The notes under the pieces are model-generated. The model saw nothing but the letters and a program-made list of their open reading frames with translations. It was not told the origin of the DNA and did no database searches. DNA of 63,501 nucleotides from an uncultured Ruminococcus sp. (GTDB lineage: Bacteria > Bacillota > Clostridia > Lachnospirales > Lachnospiraceae): the NCBI GenBank assembly GCA_900541505.1, contig UQKK01000021.1, positions 1 to 63,501 of the forward strand, given 5' to 3'. Position 1 is the first letter of the stretch. The number at the start of each line of letters is the position of its first letter. Positions 24,498 through 34,394 of this stretch are shown here, piece after piece. The position numbers and the translations under genes were made by a program.

Positions 24498-26735
24498 TCA
24501 TTCTGATATGAAGATAAATCTCACTGTTCCGTCCATCTGCCCGGAAATGCCGCTGAAATTTTTATAATTTTCAGCCGCGCCCTGCATATCATTTAATTTT
24601 TCCAGCAGTTCTCCTATATTTCCTTCAAACGCGTCCACCAGCTTGGAGATACCTTCTTCATAGAAATCTGTCATGCCGCTGCTCAGTTCGGATGCGCCTT
24701 CATCCAGCAGAGTCACTCCGTCCGCGAGGGCAGCGCTGCCGCTCTGTAAAGTGCCAAGCCCCTGAGAGAGCGTGAAGACGCCGCTGTTTATCTCCTGCGC
24801 ACCCGCCGCTACTTGCCCGGCTCCTTCACTGAGCTGGGAGAGCCCTTCGGAGAGCCCGTTTTCCCCGTTGACTCCCTGTACCAGACTTTCTGTGCCGCTC
24901 TTTAACTGGGAAAGCCCTGAGGATACCTGCCCTGTAAGTCCATCCTCCCCGTTGACTGCCGCCTCCAGAGAAGCTATACCGGAGGCAATGCCGGGAATCC
25001 CCGTCTGCGCATCCCCCTCATTCAATGCCGCGCTGAGCTGGGAAACGCCATATCCGATTCCGCCCTCTTCGCTCAACGCATAGCTCAGCCCCTGCGCTCC
25101 GGCGGCAAGCCCTGCTTCTCCCACAAGCGCCTGATTCATCTGATAAACTCCGTCCTTCACCGCTTCCGCCGCTGCCAGAACCTCAGGGTCCACAGTAATG
25201 CCCGCTGTCTGTGCCGCATTTAGGGAATCCCGGATTCCCTGGTCGGCACCCAGGGACGCAATGACCGACTCCAGCGCAGCTGCTGTATCTCCCGTCACTG
25301 CTCCGCTGTCAATGAGTCCCTGCAGGCTGCTTATCTCATCCTGGCTGGAAGTCGTATCCGCCGCGGCGCCGGTTGCCCCTGTTGTATAAGGCAGGGCGCA
25401 GAGGTAGTCATAGACCGACTGTGCCCCGGCTGACAGCAAACCGGAATTATCCGCCAGAGCTGACACTCCCTGACTCAGCGCCCCCGCTCCTGCCGCCGCG
25501 GTATCCAGGCTCTCATCCAGAGTCTTTGCCCCGGCTGCCGCCGCATTGATGCCATTGTACAGTGCATCCACTCCCTGGGAAAGTTCGGGCAGCTTTGCGC
25601 CCAACGCTTCTTCCATCTGACCGACTCCTGTATTCAGGCTTTCCACTCCCGGCGCCAGCACAGAAGCCACCTGCCCGCTTGCACTCACCAATCCGTCCGA
25701 CACCTGCCATGCGCCAGATACCAACGCTCCCGTGCCAGCCGCCAGCGTATCGCCTCCATTTACAAGTGCCTGCACTCCATCCACCAGAGTCCCCGACGAA
25801 GCGAGCAGTGTATCTAGCCCGGTTTTCAGTTCTCCGCTGCCGCTCACCAGTTGGGCTGCCGCGCTGTCCAGCGCAGATAAAGAATTGTTTAAATCTTCCA
25901 CGCTCGTCAGCGCTCCCATATTTTCTTCATAAAAAACATCATTGAGCGCTATCGTGATGACCTCCGGCGACTGGTAATCCGTCACGTCCGCCTCCACCTC
26001 AAAATAGTCCGGGATATCGATGGCATCTGTTCCCAGTTCTTCCCCAAGCTCCGGCAGTCCGATTCCCACTGCCATATCCCGCGTCCCATCGGACAGCAGT
26101 TTTCCGTTCTGCACGGTCACATTGGCAAACGTCTCTGCGTCAAACGCCATCCCCGTGACCATCAGAAAAGGAACATATTCTCCGGAATCCTGACGGGATG
26201 TATTCTTATAAGAATAATGTATGACAAGATGACCGCTCTTTCCCGCCAGTTCCTCCTCGCTGACAGTTTTCCCGTCCAGCTCGTAGGAAACCTCCACGCC
26301 TACCGGGAGGCTTTTTTCTGTTGTCCCCTGATATACGATATCTTCCCCGCTGCCATTCCAGGTAATCATCTTTCCATCAGCCGTGAACGTCTCATCCCCT
26401 TTTACATTTTCGATATCTGTCAGGTCTGACATGTCTTCAATCTCTGTTTTTCCCGATACATTCCTGAGCTGGTCGGATACGATAACCGATTTCACCGCTC
26501 CCTGTCCGTCCACTTTCGCATAGACCGTCTCTTCCTTTACAGGAACCGCCTTTTCCGTTCCCGCATCTTCCTGCGTCTGAGTTGATACCGTCTGTCCGCT
26601 GCCTGCGCTGTCGTACTGAATAGCCGCCTCCTTTTCCCCTTCCTTCGCGTACAGAGATGCCGGCGCTAAGCTTCCCGCCATCAATGCCGCCAGAAGCACC
26701 CCCGCTATCAGTGTCTGAAATTCTCTGTTTTTCAT
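24498..26735 (-). CDS. Secreted heptad-repeat protein, MMPL partner
   Basis: An exported protein of about 745 residues. A signal peptide (FQTLIAGVLLAALMAGSLAP) opens it, then comes a beta-rich domain of about 240 residues, then about 450 residues of long coiled repeats of the X-X-X-Leu-X-X-Gly type (LSQGVSALADNSGLLSAGAQ, LSEGAGQVAAGAQEINSGV), as in YhgE/Pip-like and MMPL-associated proteins. No C-terminal membrane helix is seen. It starts 8 bases after AAGGAGG (ATG 26735) and lies 8-14 bases behind the MMPL exporter gene. The pair probably forms an export or envelope system under the TetR regulator. The cargo is unknown. Confidence 0.83.
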   Translation of the reverse strand: MKNREFQTLIAGVLLAALMAGSLAPASLYAKEGEKEAAIQYDSAGSGQTVSTQTQEDAGTEKAVPVKEETVYAKVDGQGAVKSVIVSDQLRNVSGKTEIEDMSDLTDIENVKGDETFTADGKMITWNGSGEDIVYQGTTEKSLPVGVEVSYELDGKTVSEEELAGKSGHLVIHYSYKNTSRQDSGEYVPFLMVTGMAFDAETFANVTVQNGKLLSDGTRDMAVGIGLPELGEELGTDAIDIPDYFEVEADVTDYQSPEVITIALNDVFYEENMGALTSVEDLNNSLSALDSAAAQLVSGSGELKTGLDTLLASSGTLVDGVQALVNGGDTLAAGTGALVSGAWQVSDGLVSASGQVASVLAPGVESLNTGVGQMEEALGAKLPELSQGVDALYNGINAAAAGAKTLDESLDTAAAGAGALSQGVSALADNSGLLSAGAQSVYDYLCALPYTTGATGAAADTTSSQDEISSLQGLIDSGAVTGDTAAALESVIASLGADQGIRDSLNAAQTAGITVDPEVLAAAEAVKDGVYQMNQALVGEAGLAAGAQGLSYALSEEGGIGYGVSQLSAALNEGDAQTGIPGIASGIASLEAAVNGEDGLTGQVSSGLSQLKSGTESLVQGVNGENGLSEGLSQLSEGAGQVAAGAQEINSGVFTLSQGLGTLQSGSAALADGVTLLDEGASELSSGMTDFYEEGISKLVDAFEGNIGELLEKLNDMQGAAENYKNFSGISGQMDGTVRFIFISE

Positions 26736-26749
26736 CGTCATTACCTCCT

Positions 26750-28855
26750 TCAGGAATTTACCGCCACGGTTTTCTCTTTCTGTTTTCTTGGAAAACCGAT
26801 GGTTAATCTACAGATTGCTCTGTCAAAAATCATAAACATCGCCGGAAGCACCAGAATAACCACACTCATACTGATGATGGCACCTCTGGCGAGCAGAGTA
26901 CAAATCGCCCCAATCATATCTACTTCGGAACAGCACGCCACGCCGAAGGTCGCCGCGAAGAAGCTCAACCCGCTGCTGATGATGGAGAGCATGCTCGTTT
27001 TATGGGCAATGGAGATTGCCTCCTTTTTCTCCCGACCTCTCAGGCGCTCCTTCTGATAGCGGCTTGTCATCAGGATGGCATAGTCCACCGTCGCTCCTAA
27101 CTGAATCGTGCCAATCACGATACTCGCCACAAAGGGCAGACTCACTCCCTGATAATAGGAAATTGCCATATTCACAAAAATGGCAAACTCAATGACCGAC
27201 ACCAGGATAACGGGGAGCAGCAGGGAGCGGAACACAATCAGAATAATAAGGAAAATAGCGATAATTGAAATCGCATTTACCACTTTCAAATCCCGGTCCG
27301 TCACGTCCTGTAAGTCCTTCATCATCGGCGCTTCGCCAATCACCAACGCATCTTTGTCATAATTTCTGACAACGCGCTCAATGTCCGATATCTGCCGGTT
27401 CATCTCCGGCGTTGCCGCCTCATATTCCGAGCAGACAAAAAGTAATTCATGGTCTTCACTCTGCATTATCTCTCTGACATCATCCGGCACCACGGATTTC
27501 GGTATAGCAGGACCCGCGATACTGTTGAGACCAAACGTCCATTTAACCCCATCCACCTCATCTATCCCAGAAAGTATCAGGTTCTTTTCCTTTTCCCCCG
27601 TGTCCTTATCCAGCAGTATCATGTGCAGATTTTCCATGTCAAAGTCTTCTTTCAGCTTCTCATTCGCCTCATTGGAGGAAAGGTCCTCCGGCAGTGACTG
27701 CGCGATATTATAGTAAGTTTCCGTATGATTGTTTCCATAGACAGCCGGAAACAGCAGCACCACGAAGAGCAGAATCCATACCTTATAATGTCTGGTAATG
27801 AAAGCAGAAGGTTTATCCAGATTCCGGATGAGCTGCCGGTGTTTCGTCCTTTCGATGGCTCCGTCAAAAATCAACACCAGAGCGGGAAGAAATGTAACAC
27901 AGCAAATGACACCGATAACAACACCTTTTGCCATGACAATTCCCATGTCTTTTCCGAGAGCGAAAGTCATAAAACACAGCGCGGCAAACCCGGCGACCGT
28001 TGTCACAGAACTCCCCACCACGGATTTGAATGTATTGGCAATAGCATGCCCCATCGCCCGCTCCTTTTCACCGGGGAACCTCCTCTTATTTTCCTCGTAG
28101 CTGTTCAGCAGAAAAATGGAATAGTCCATAGTGACACCCAATTGCAGTACTGCCGTCAGCGCCTGTGTAATATAGGAAATCTCCCCCAGAAAAACATTGC
28201 TCCCCATATTGTACAGGATTGACGCGCCGATGCTCAAAAGCAGGAACACCGGGACCAGGAAGGACGTCCCGGTCAGTTCCAGAATCAAAAATGCCAGCGC
28301 TGTGGCAATCAGCACATACACAGGGAGTTCCTGCATACACAAATCCTTTATATCTGTGACGATTCCTGTCATCCCGCCGATGAAACACTGTCTGTCCGCG
28401 ATATGACGAATCTCTGTCAATGCGTTCATAGCTTCGTCGGACGAAGTCGTATTGTCAAACAGCACCAGCAGCATGGTGGCATCCTCGCTGCTGAAAACCT
28501 TCCGAATATCCTGGGGAATCATCTCGACCGGAAGTGAGATATCCACAACGTCATCGTACCAGAGTACATCGCTGACATGAGGCACCTCCTCAAATTCTGT
28601 TTTCAGCTTCTGTACATCCTTGGGAGCCATACCCTCCACCATTGCCATGGAGAATGCACCCATACCGTACTCATCCACTAAAATATCCTGCCCTTTTACT
28701 GTCTCTAAATCTTCCGGCAGGTAGCTTAGCAGGTCATAATTGACTTTTGTCGCCGCAATCCCAAATACAGAGGGCACTAACAACAGAATCCCGATAATCA
28801 GAATGAGTATCCTGTGTCTGGCTATCCATTTTCCTGCCTTTACCAATCCAATCAT
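26750..28855 (-). CDS. MMPL/RND-family exporter
   Basis: A 701-residue inner-membrane transporter with 12 predicted helices in two similar halves, each one helix, a loop of about 130 residues outside, and five helices. The RND-like helix-4 region GVTMDYSIFLLNSYEENKR near 240 and its second copy GATVDYAILMTSRYQKERLR near 590 carry the proton-relay Asp and Tyr. The first ATG touches GAGGAG; a TTG at 28846 has better spacing and may be used. Family members export lipids or other hydrophobic compounds. It is transcribed away from the TetR gene from an operator-covered promoter and with the heptad-repeat protein. Confidence 0.92.
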   Translation of the reverse strand: MIGLVKAGKWIARHRILILIIGILLLVPSVFGIAATKVNYDLLSYLPEDLETVKGQDILVDEYGMGAFSMAMVEGMAPKDVQKLKTEFEEVPHVSDVLWYDDVVDISLPVEMIPQDIRKVFSSEDATMLLVLFDNTTSSDEAMNALTEIRHIADRQCFIGGMTGIVTDIKDLCMQELPVYVLIATALAFLILELTGTSFLVPVFLLLSIGASILYNMGSNVFLGEISYITQALTAVLQLGVTMDYSIFLLNSYEENKRRFPGEKERAMGHAIANTFKSVVGSSVTTVAGFAALCFMTFALGKDMGIVMAKGVVIGVICCVTFLPALVLIFDGAIERTKHRQLIRNLDKPSAFITRHYKVWILLFVVLLFPAVYGNNHTETYYNIAQSLPEDLSSNEANEKLKEDFDMENLHMILLDKDTGEKEKNLILSGIDEVDGVKWTFGLNSIAGPAIPKSVVPDDVREIMQSEDHELLFVCSEYEAATPEMNRQISDIERVVRNYDKDALVIGEAPMMKDLQDVTDRDLKVVNAISIIAIFLIILIVFRSLLLPVILVSVIEFAIFVNMAISYYQGVSLPFVASIVIGTIQLGATVDYAILMTSRYQKERLRGREKKEAISIAHKTSMLSIISSGLSFFAATFGVACCSEVDMIGAICTLLARGAIISMSVVILVLPAMFMIFDRAICRLTIGFPRKQKEKTVAVNS

Positions 28856-28926
28856 CTCCTCATTTCACTTTTCTTCACAGTGAATAATAATCAACATTAC
28901 GTCTTTTATTTCCCCGTCACTGTATC

Positions 28927-28954
28927 ATTATACGCAAAAATGACCAATAGTCAA
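28927..28954 (-). promoter_or_regulatory. Promoter of the MMPL operon
   Basis: Minus-strand TTGACT (28954-28949) and TATAAT (28932-28927), 16-base spacer. The left arm of the operator at 28936-28981 lies inside the spacer, so a bound repressor would exclude polymerase. Confidence 0.8.
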
Positions 28955-28981
28955 TATTAAAATTGAACTTTGGTCATTTTT
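28936..28981. promoter_or_regulatory. TetR-type operator between divergent genes
   Basis: AAAAATGACCAA (28936-28947) and TTGGTCATTTTT (28970-28981) are perfect 12-base inverted arms 22 bases apart; smaller repeats (TGAC/GTCA) lie between. The site overlaps the MMPL promoter and abuts the TetR -35 box (28983-28988), the layout expected for repression of both directions. Confidence 0.8.
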
Positions 28982-28982
28982 G

Positions 28983-29011
28983 TTGACATTTTCCTGTGCA
29001 GAGGTGATAAT
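28983..29011 (+). promoter_or_regulatory. Promoter of the TetR gene
   Basis: TTGACA at 28983-28988 and GATAAT at 29006-29011 with a 17-base spacer, two bases beyond the operator. Confidence 0.7.
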
Positions 29012-29061
29012 AATAGAAACATCATATCTTTTTTGTAGTATAACGGGAGGAATGATATTAA

Positions 29062-29697
29062 ATGGGCAAATTAGAAATGAAAAAAACAGAAAAGAAAAAT
29101 GCGCTCTTTCAGAACGCATTTGAACTGTTCACAGATAAAGGCTTTGCCAAGACAACCATCGCGGACATCGTACAGCGAGCCGGACTTGCCAAAGGCACCT
29201 TTTATCTCTATTTTAAAGACAAGTATGACCTGCGGGACAAGCTGATTGCCTACAAAGCAGGCCAGCTTTTTTCCGATGCCCACATCGCCCTGGCTAATTC
29301 AGAAACCACCGATTTTGAAGAGCATCTCCTTTTCCTTACAGATTACATCATAGGGCGCCTTCAGGCACAGCCCAGCCTTTTACGGTTTATCGCAAAGAAT
29401 CTGTCCTGGGGGATTTTCCGCAATGTATTCTCCAGCAACGTGCCACAGGAAACCATACCATTTTATGACTATTATCTGGAATGTATGACAAAAAACGGCA
29501 TTTTATGCCGGGAACCGGAAATTATGTTCTTCACCATCATTGAATTAATCAGCTCCACCTGCTACAGCTGCATCCTCTACAATCAGCCTGTCCCCATGGA
29601 GAAATATCTGCCGTATCTGCACCAGTGCGTTCTGCAGATATTCCACACCTTCACAGGGCAGGCGCCGGATAATGCTCCTGCAGAGATGCCGGGCTGA
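29062..29697 (+). CDS. TetR/AcrR-family regulator
   Basis: A 211-residue repressor-type protein. The N-terminal helix-turn-helix is clear: KGFAKTTIADIVQRAGLAKG then TFYLYFKDKYDLRDKL (about 25-65). The C-terminal helical ligand domain is not close to a known class. GGGAGG precedes the ATG. It is divergent from the MMPL-heptad repeat operon and shares the operator at 28936-28981, so it most likely represses that exporter and itself until a ligand binds. It is one of the few plus-strand genes in the window. Confidence 0.92.
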   Translation: MGKLEMKKTEKKNALFQNAFELFTDKGFAKTTIADIVQRAGLAKGTFYLYFKDKYDLRDKLIAYKAGQLFSDAHIALANSETTDFEEHLLFLTDYIIGRLQAQPSLLRFIAKNLSWGIFRNVFSSNVPQETIPFYDYYLECMTKNGILCREPEIMFFTIIELISSTCYSCILYNQPVPMEKYLPYLHQCVLQIFHTFTGQAPDNAPAEMPG

Positions 29698-29767
29698 CAT
29701 AAGACGGGTTTACCGGGCTATACTGTCTGTGCGCGAAACATCCGGGCGCAATGAAACAAATAGGGAA

Positions 29768-30919
29768 TCACTCAAAATGTATCGCCTTTTTCTCCAGCCT
29801 TTTGTAGACACTTCTCCTGAAGAGACTGTAGATGACCGACACAATGGGAATAAAAATCAGCATACCGACCACGCCCATGAGGCTGCCGCCGATGCTGACC
29901 GCCGCCAGCACCCAGATGGAGGGGAGTCCCACCGAATTTCCCACCACCTTTGGATAAATCAGGTTGCCTTCTATCTGCTGAAGCACGAGGAACATGACGA
30001 TAAATATCAGCGCTTTCATAGGATTTACCATAAATATCAGGAACGCTCCCACAAAGCATCCGATGAAGGCGCCGAAAATCGGTATCAGCGCGGTAAAGGC
30101 AATGAGGATTCCCACCAGCAGCGCGTAAGGCATTTTGATAATTGTCATCACGACAAAGAACATCGTCCCCAGAATCAAAGCCTCCAGACACTGTCCGGCA
30201 AGGAAGCTGGAAAAAGTCTTATAGGTGAGCGAGCAGACATCCAGAAGCCACTCCACCCTGTTTTCCGGCAGATAGGCATACATCACCTTGTGAATCTGGA
30301 CGGTCAGCTTCTCCTTCTGCAAAAGAATATAACAGGCGAAGACAAAGGCGATGAAAAATGTCGCCACACCGCTCACAATGCTGCCCGCCGCAGATGCGGT
30401 CGAGTTCACCACACTGCCCGCGCTGTTGCGGAAAAATTCCACAGCACTGTTGATAATCTTATTCCAGTCCATGTTCAGATTTTCCAGCCACACCGCAATC
30501 TCTTTATTGTCCACGAAAATTTCTTCTAACCACTTCTGCGCCCTCGGCACAAAGTCGCTGATACTCATGCCAAGAGAGAGGAAGGTCTTTCCCAGCTCCG
30601 GTATCACCACCGACATCACCAGCACCACAATTCCCAGCACGCCCACAATGGTGAGCACCAGGCAGAGTGGACGCCGCAGTTTCTTCATATATTTATTTTC
30701 CGACCATTTTTTCCCGCCAAATATCTGCTTTTCAAAAAAACTCATGGGGACATTGAGCACAAAGGCGATGGCGCCGCCTAGAAGAAAGGGGAAAATGATT
30801 CCGAACACGTACCGGATTCCCGCCAGCACCACCTCGTATTTCCACAGTGCTATTAAAATGACTATGGTAAATACAATCAGTTCCCTCAATTTTTTCATCG
30901 TCTTTTTATCCAGGTCCAT
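29768..30919 (-). CDS. AI-2E family permease-like membrane protein
   Basis: A 383-residue protein of the AI-2E (UPF0118/PF01594) family: seven to eight hydrophobic segments with a soluble helical stretch (about 70-150), the ILIAFTALIPIFGAFIGCFVGAF block near 265 and VYSLFRRSVYKRLEKK at the end. The family includes sodium/proton antiporters and quorum-signal exporters, so the name does not define the substrate. The ATG at 30919 is preceded by AAGGAGAG; a GTG at 30934 overlaps that site and is unlikely. It stands alone at the edge of the AT-rich island. Confidence 0.9.
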   Translation of the reverse strand: MDLDKKTMKKLRELIVFTIVILIALWKYEVVLAGIRYVFGIIFPFLLGGAIAFVLNVPMSFFEKQIFGGKKWSENKYMKKLRRPLCLVLTIVGVLGIVVLVMSVVIPELGKTFLSLGMSISDFVPRAQKWLEEIFVDNKEIAVWLENLNMDWNKIINSAVEFFRNSAGSVVNSTASAAGSIVSGVATFFIAFVFACYILLQKEKLTVQIHKVMYAYLPENRVEWLLDVCSLTYKTFSSFLAGQCLEALILGTMFFVVMTIIKMPYALLVGILIAFTALIPIFGAFIGCFVGAFLIFMVNPMKALIFIVMFLVLQQIEGNLIYPKVVGNSVGLPSIWVLAAVSIGGSLMGVVGMLIFIPIVSVIYSLFRRSVYKRLEKKAIHFE

Positions 30920-30934
30920 TCTTCTCTCCTTCAC

Positions 30935-31486
30935 GCTTACTGCTTACAGTGTTGCCTTATTCTACCACAGCATTCATGCAGCCACAAGATGACTTAGCGG
31001 GATTTTAGCGAATTTTAACGCCTACGTTATATTAATATTTTAACACTCTGCTGCATCAATATTATTTGCACTCAAGTTTCAAGCTTTAATTTTTCCCGAT
31101 AAATCATACTGTAAACACACTTTTCGTCCACACACTCCACATATTCCAGGCTTTCCACTGCGTATTTAAAAATTTGGAGAGGGTTTACCCTCTAATGCCT
31201 TCCCATCCACTGACCAATTCACCTCAAAGTCTCTCAATTCTGCTCCAGTGTCAAGCTTTACAACCATCTTGATAACATAGACATTTAAGCCCAAACTAAA
31301 CTCACTTGTAACACAATTGGCAGAGAAAGTGGTAGTGTTTAATAGGCAAATAAAATTGCAGAATCAGATAGCATAGATTGGAGTCACAGTTAGCGTCCGT
31401 AATCATGTGGAAGAAATTATTAATACAGATATTGTCTTTATATAATTTCGACATCATCCGAGTAGCTTATTGCTATCCGGCTGATA
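30935..31486. other. AT-rich stretch with gene remnants
   Basis: No intact gene. On the minus strand about 31166-31360 stays open without a start codon and reads EFSLGLNVYVIKMVVKLDTG followed by about 30 more residues to a TAA; after it the next frame reads VESLEYVECVDEKCVYSMIY to a TGA near 31075. Together they look like one decayed coding region with a frameshift. I do not recognise the protein. This is the left border of the first island. Confidence 0.45.
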
Positions 31487-34351
31487 TTAGATATCTTCTT
31501 CCGCATCATTTTTTTCTACTTCGTCGCAAACCATTCTCACAACAAAGTTAGCATCATGCTTACCTTTTTCAATGATATATTTTTTAGTCTCATTACTAAC
31601 TCCATTCATTTTATGAATATTTTTTATAATCAAATTTTTGATATATACACTATCGGAATCAATAAGATTCACTAACTGATTATTAACAATCCCGTAGTTC
31701 TCTGGATTACGAAGCATCGTCAGCAGAATACATGTAGCATTCCATCTTATGTTTATATGCTCAGAATGAAGCCATTGCAAAACATTTTGAAGGATAATCC
31801 CCTCCACTCTAGTCGGCAGCATCACCGTATCTGTATTCTCCAAATATTCAGCAATCAATTGAGTCACTGCGATAGTTGTCGCGACATCCCCCTGTATATA
31901 TGGCATTAATTCGAGAATATTCCCGTATACATCTTTTCCCATAGCTGCAAACAACAATTGTAGTCCAATTTTCAGAGAAATGCTATCAATATTAGAAGAT
32001 ATGATAGTATGATTGGACGCTTCAATTATTTCGTGTTGATCCACCAATTTTTGATACACCCCATGATTACGTATATAATCTTCTGGATATTTTACCGTAA
32101 TACAAATAAGAAGTACTATTGCATCAAGTTTTATAGAGATGCTTTCTTTTGAAACAAGGAGAGTATCTACAACTGCAGATATAAGCGTATCCATCGTTTC
32201 AGAATCATATTCAACACCTTCTTCTAACAATATAGCTCTTACAGTTGCAATATCACGTGTACCATGTTCGAAATAAGTACCTCCTTTTCCTTGTGTTTCG
32301 TTAGTTTTTTTAATGCGTTCAACATAAGCTTGGACAAACTCAGGCATATCCTGTTTTTTGTTTTCAGTAGTTTCTAATTTATAAGTCCCTTCATAATAGT
32401 CAGGGAAATACTCTGATATCTTTTTATCCATATCTTCGGTCAAAGTAATGCTTTGTTTCCTAAGAACAAATAAAAAAGTAGGCGTATATTCAATTTGCTC
32501 TCGTTCTTTTTCATTATCCAGTATGTTGTTAATGTGTTCAACTAAAGCTTCTGCGGTTTTATTACTCATTTTTCTTAAATCTATGCAATTAGAGATAAAC
32601 TTAAACATATCCGTATACCAGCGCCTGTAATGTCTTTCAATAAATCGACAACAAATTTCGCTGAGTGTATCTTGCGACATACGATAAGCTACACCTGTGA
32701 GACATTTGAATATATTCTGACCGATAAGCACAACAGAATTATCACAATTCAACCAATCTTTAATTTTATCGACAATAAGTTTCTCTTGAATTACAAATTC
32801 CTTGTCATCTAAAAAATATCCTACTGCACCAAATGCTAACAGCTGGCTATTCAGTCGCTTATACGTTATTGGGTGATTTAGACAGAAGTCCATAACCGAT
32901 GCAGCTTCATCAGATGTTAATTTATTTAGAATCTCAGGATAAGAATCCTGGATACCTTTAATTTCTTTTTCCTTCCCCTCAAAAATTGCAAGTTTGTACA
33001 AGTTGAGTCTGGGAGTCCAATCATCATATTCACAGCTTAGATAAAATATAAAATTTTTAATTTTATCATAAATGAGTAAAATATGACTCAGTGAACCATT
33101 ATACATAGATACAATAAGAGAGCTTGCAATCATTTCGGCATACTGGTCCAAGCTGTCACTTATAGTTACGGAATATGGTGAATCTATTTTCTTTTTATAC
33201 AAACCTTCTATGTATTTTTCGTTCAATGATTCATGGATACGGTCAAGAATAGGATAATAGAGTGTTTCACTACTTTCCGTCAATTCCTTTTGCGCAGTTG
33301 CTTCTGAAAATTCATTTCTTGCAGTACAACGAGTCCAGTGCTGATTGCGCAAATCTACCAAAATATCCTTGATAACCCATGTGGGTTGAGCAATTTCCTT
33401 TGCAAGGTCTAATGCCAACTCCAGATACTCCACACATTTTTCAATATCACCAACAAAATATGCTTCAATTGCTTTCCAGCGAATCTGCACAACTTGAAAA
33501 TAACCATCTTCTTGCTGCGTTTTCAACGCTTCTAAATACATTGTTGTATTGAAATACTTGATAGATTTCCCTTCAAATAATATTGCAAGAAACCGAAGCC
33601 CCCAATCGTCGAACTCGTTTTTCTTTTCTATTTCGTCAAGAAATCTACCACGAGAATAGCCAAGAACAAACTTCAAAATATAGTCCCTACATTTATCCAC
33701 ATTTTTTAATGTAGCTTTAGGGATTGTAGGAAGCTGATACTTTTCTGTGCCTGCAATCTCTACTTCTTGTATCTCATCAGGTTCAGTAGACTTTAAAGCA
33801 ATCCTGCCTTTGCAATAGTAATGATATACAGTAACGATATCATCAATCAACGCCTGAGCGCCATCTTGACTTAATTCAGCAAAACTATGCACCGTTTTAC
33901 TCTTTGCAAAATGCGCACCTATTAGTCCTTGTTCCAATGCAGTTTTTTCTTTTTGTGTTTCATCACAGAAATAGTATAAAGCCTGAATATTATGTTTCTT
34001 GACAGTATCTATTTCAGTTTGTACGCCTGACTTAATTCCGTCTGCATTATCAATTAAAAAGATGCAAATATCACTTTCTTCTAATGCCATAGTGTAGTGA
34101 ACACCTGCTGGCAACGTAGAAGCACCTTTCCCCTCAAAAGTATATACATCGGCTAAATTTGTAGCTTCTATAGCCTCTTTTAGTTCAGCTCGCACTTTGT
34201 CATATTTTTCAACACCGCAGATAGAACTAATAAATACTTTTATTTTTAGCCCTGGAGATATCAACAATGGAGCTGTTTGCTCCCCTGCCTTTGTATATTC
34301 CCACGAAATTCCTCCAACAGGCGTGCTTATTCCTGTTAATCTTACACCCAT
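31487..34351 (-). CDS. DUF4062/TIR-like N-terminus plus helical-repeat protein, defence candidate
   Basis: A protein of about 954 residues that I cannot assign to a named system. After the N-terminal GISTPVGGISWEY motif comes an alpha/beta domain of about 130 residues: KIKVFISSICG, then ESDICIFLIDNADGIKSGVQ followed by TEID and ALYYFCDE. This is the pattern of DUF4062-like domains, which are related to TIR/nucleoside-processing folds. Residues from about 200 to the end are nearly all alpha-helical; the last 200 (VRAILLEEGVEYD..., VLQWLHSEHINIRWNATCIL) look like HEAT/ARM repeats. The ATG at 34351 is 7-8 bases after GGAG. No signal peptide or membrane helix. AT content is well above the flanks, and decayed genes lie on both sides, so it was probably acquired. 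A one-gene sensor-effector is plausible but inferred. Confidence 0.6.
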   Translation of the reverse strand: MGVRLTGISTPVGGISWEYTKAGEQTAPLLISPGLKIKVFISSICGVEKYDKVRAELKEAIEATNLADVYTFEGKGASTLPAGVHYTMALEESDICIFLIDNADGIKSGVQTEIDTVKKHNIQALYYFCDETQKEKTALEQGLIGAHFAKSKTVHSFAELSQDGAQALIDDIVTVYHYYCKGRIALKSTEPDEIQEVEIAGTEKYQLPTIPKATLKNVDKCRDYILKFVLGYSRGRFLDEIEKKNEFDDWGLRFLAILFEGKSIKYFNTTMYLEALKTQQEDGYFQVVQIRWKAIEAYFVGDIEKCVEYLELALDLAKEIAQPTWVIKDILVDLRNQHWTRCTARNEFSEATAQKELTESSETLYYPILDRIHESLNEKYIEGLYKKKIDSPYSVTISDSLDQYAEMIASSLIVSMYNGSLSHILLIYDKIKNFIFYLSCEYDDWTPRLNLYKLAIFEGKEKEIKGIQDSYPEILNKLTSDEAASVMDFCLNHPITYKRLNSQLLAFGAVGYFLDDKEFVIQEKLIVDKIKDWLNCDNSVVLIGQNIFKCLTGVAYRMSQDTLSEICCRFIERHYRRWYTDMFKFISNCIDLRKMSNKTAEALVEHINNILDNEKEREQIEYTPTFLFVLRKQSITLTEDMDKKISEYFPDYYEGTYKLETTENKKQDMPEFVQAYVERIKKTNETQGKGGTYFEHGTRDIATVRAILLEEGVEYDSETMDTLISAVVDTLLVSKESISIKLDAIVLLICITVKYPEDYIRNHGVYQKLVDQHEIIEASNHTIISSNIDSISLKIGLQLLFAAMGKDVYGNILELMPYIQGDVATTIAVTQLIAEYLENTDTVMLPTRVEGIILQNVLQWLHSEHINIRWNATCILLTMLRNPENYGIVNNQLVNLIDSDSVYIKNLIIKNIHKMNGVSNETKKYIIEKGKHDANFVVRMVCDEVEKNDAEEDI

Positions 34352-34394
34352 ATATTTTCTCCAAATCAAATTACGTTTTCACCAGAATCTCATT

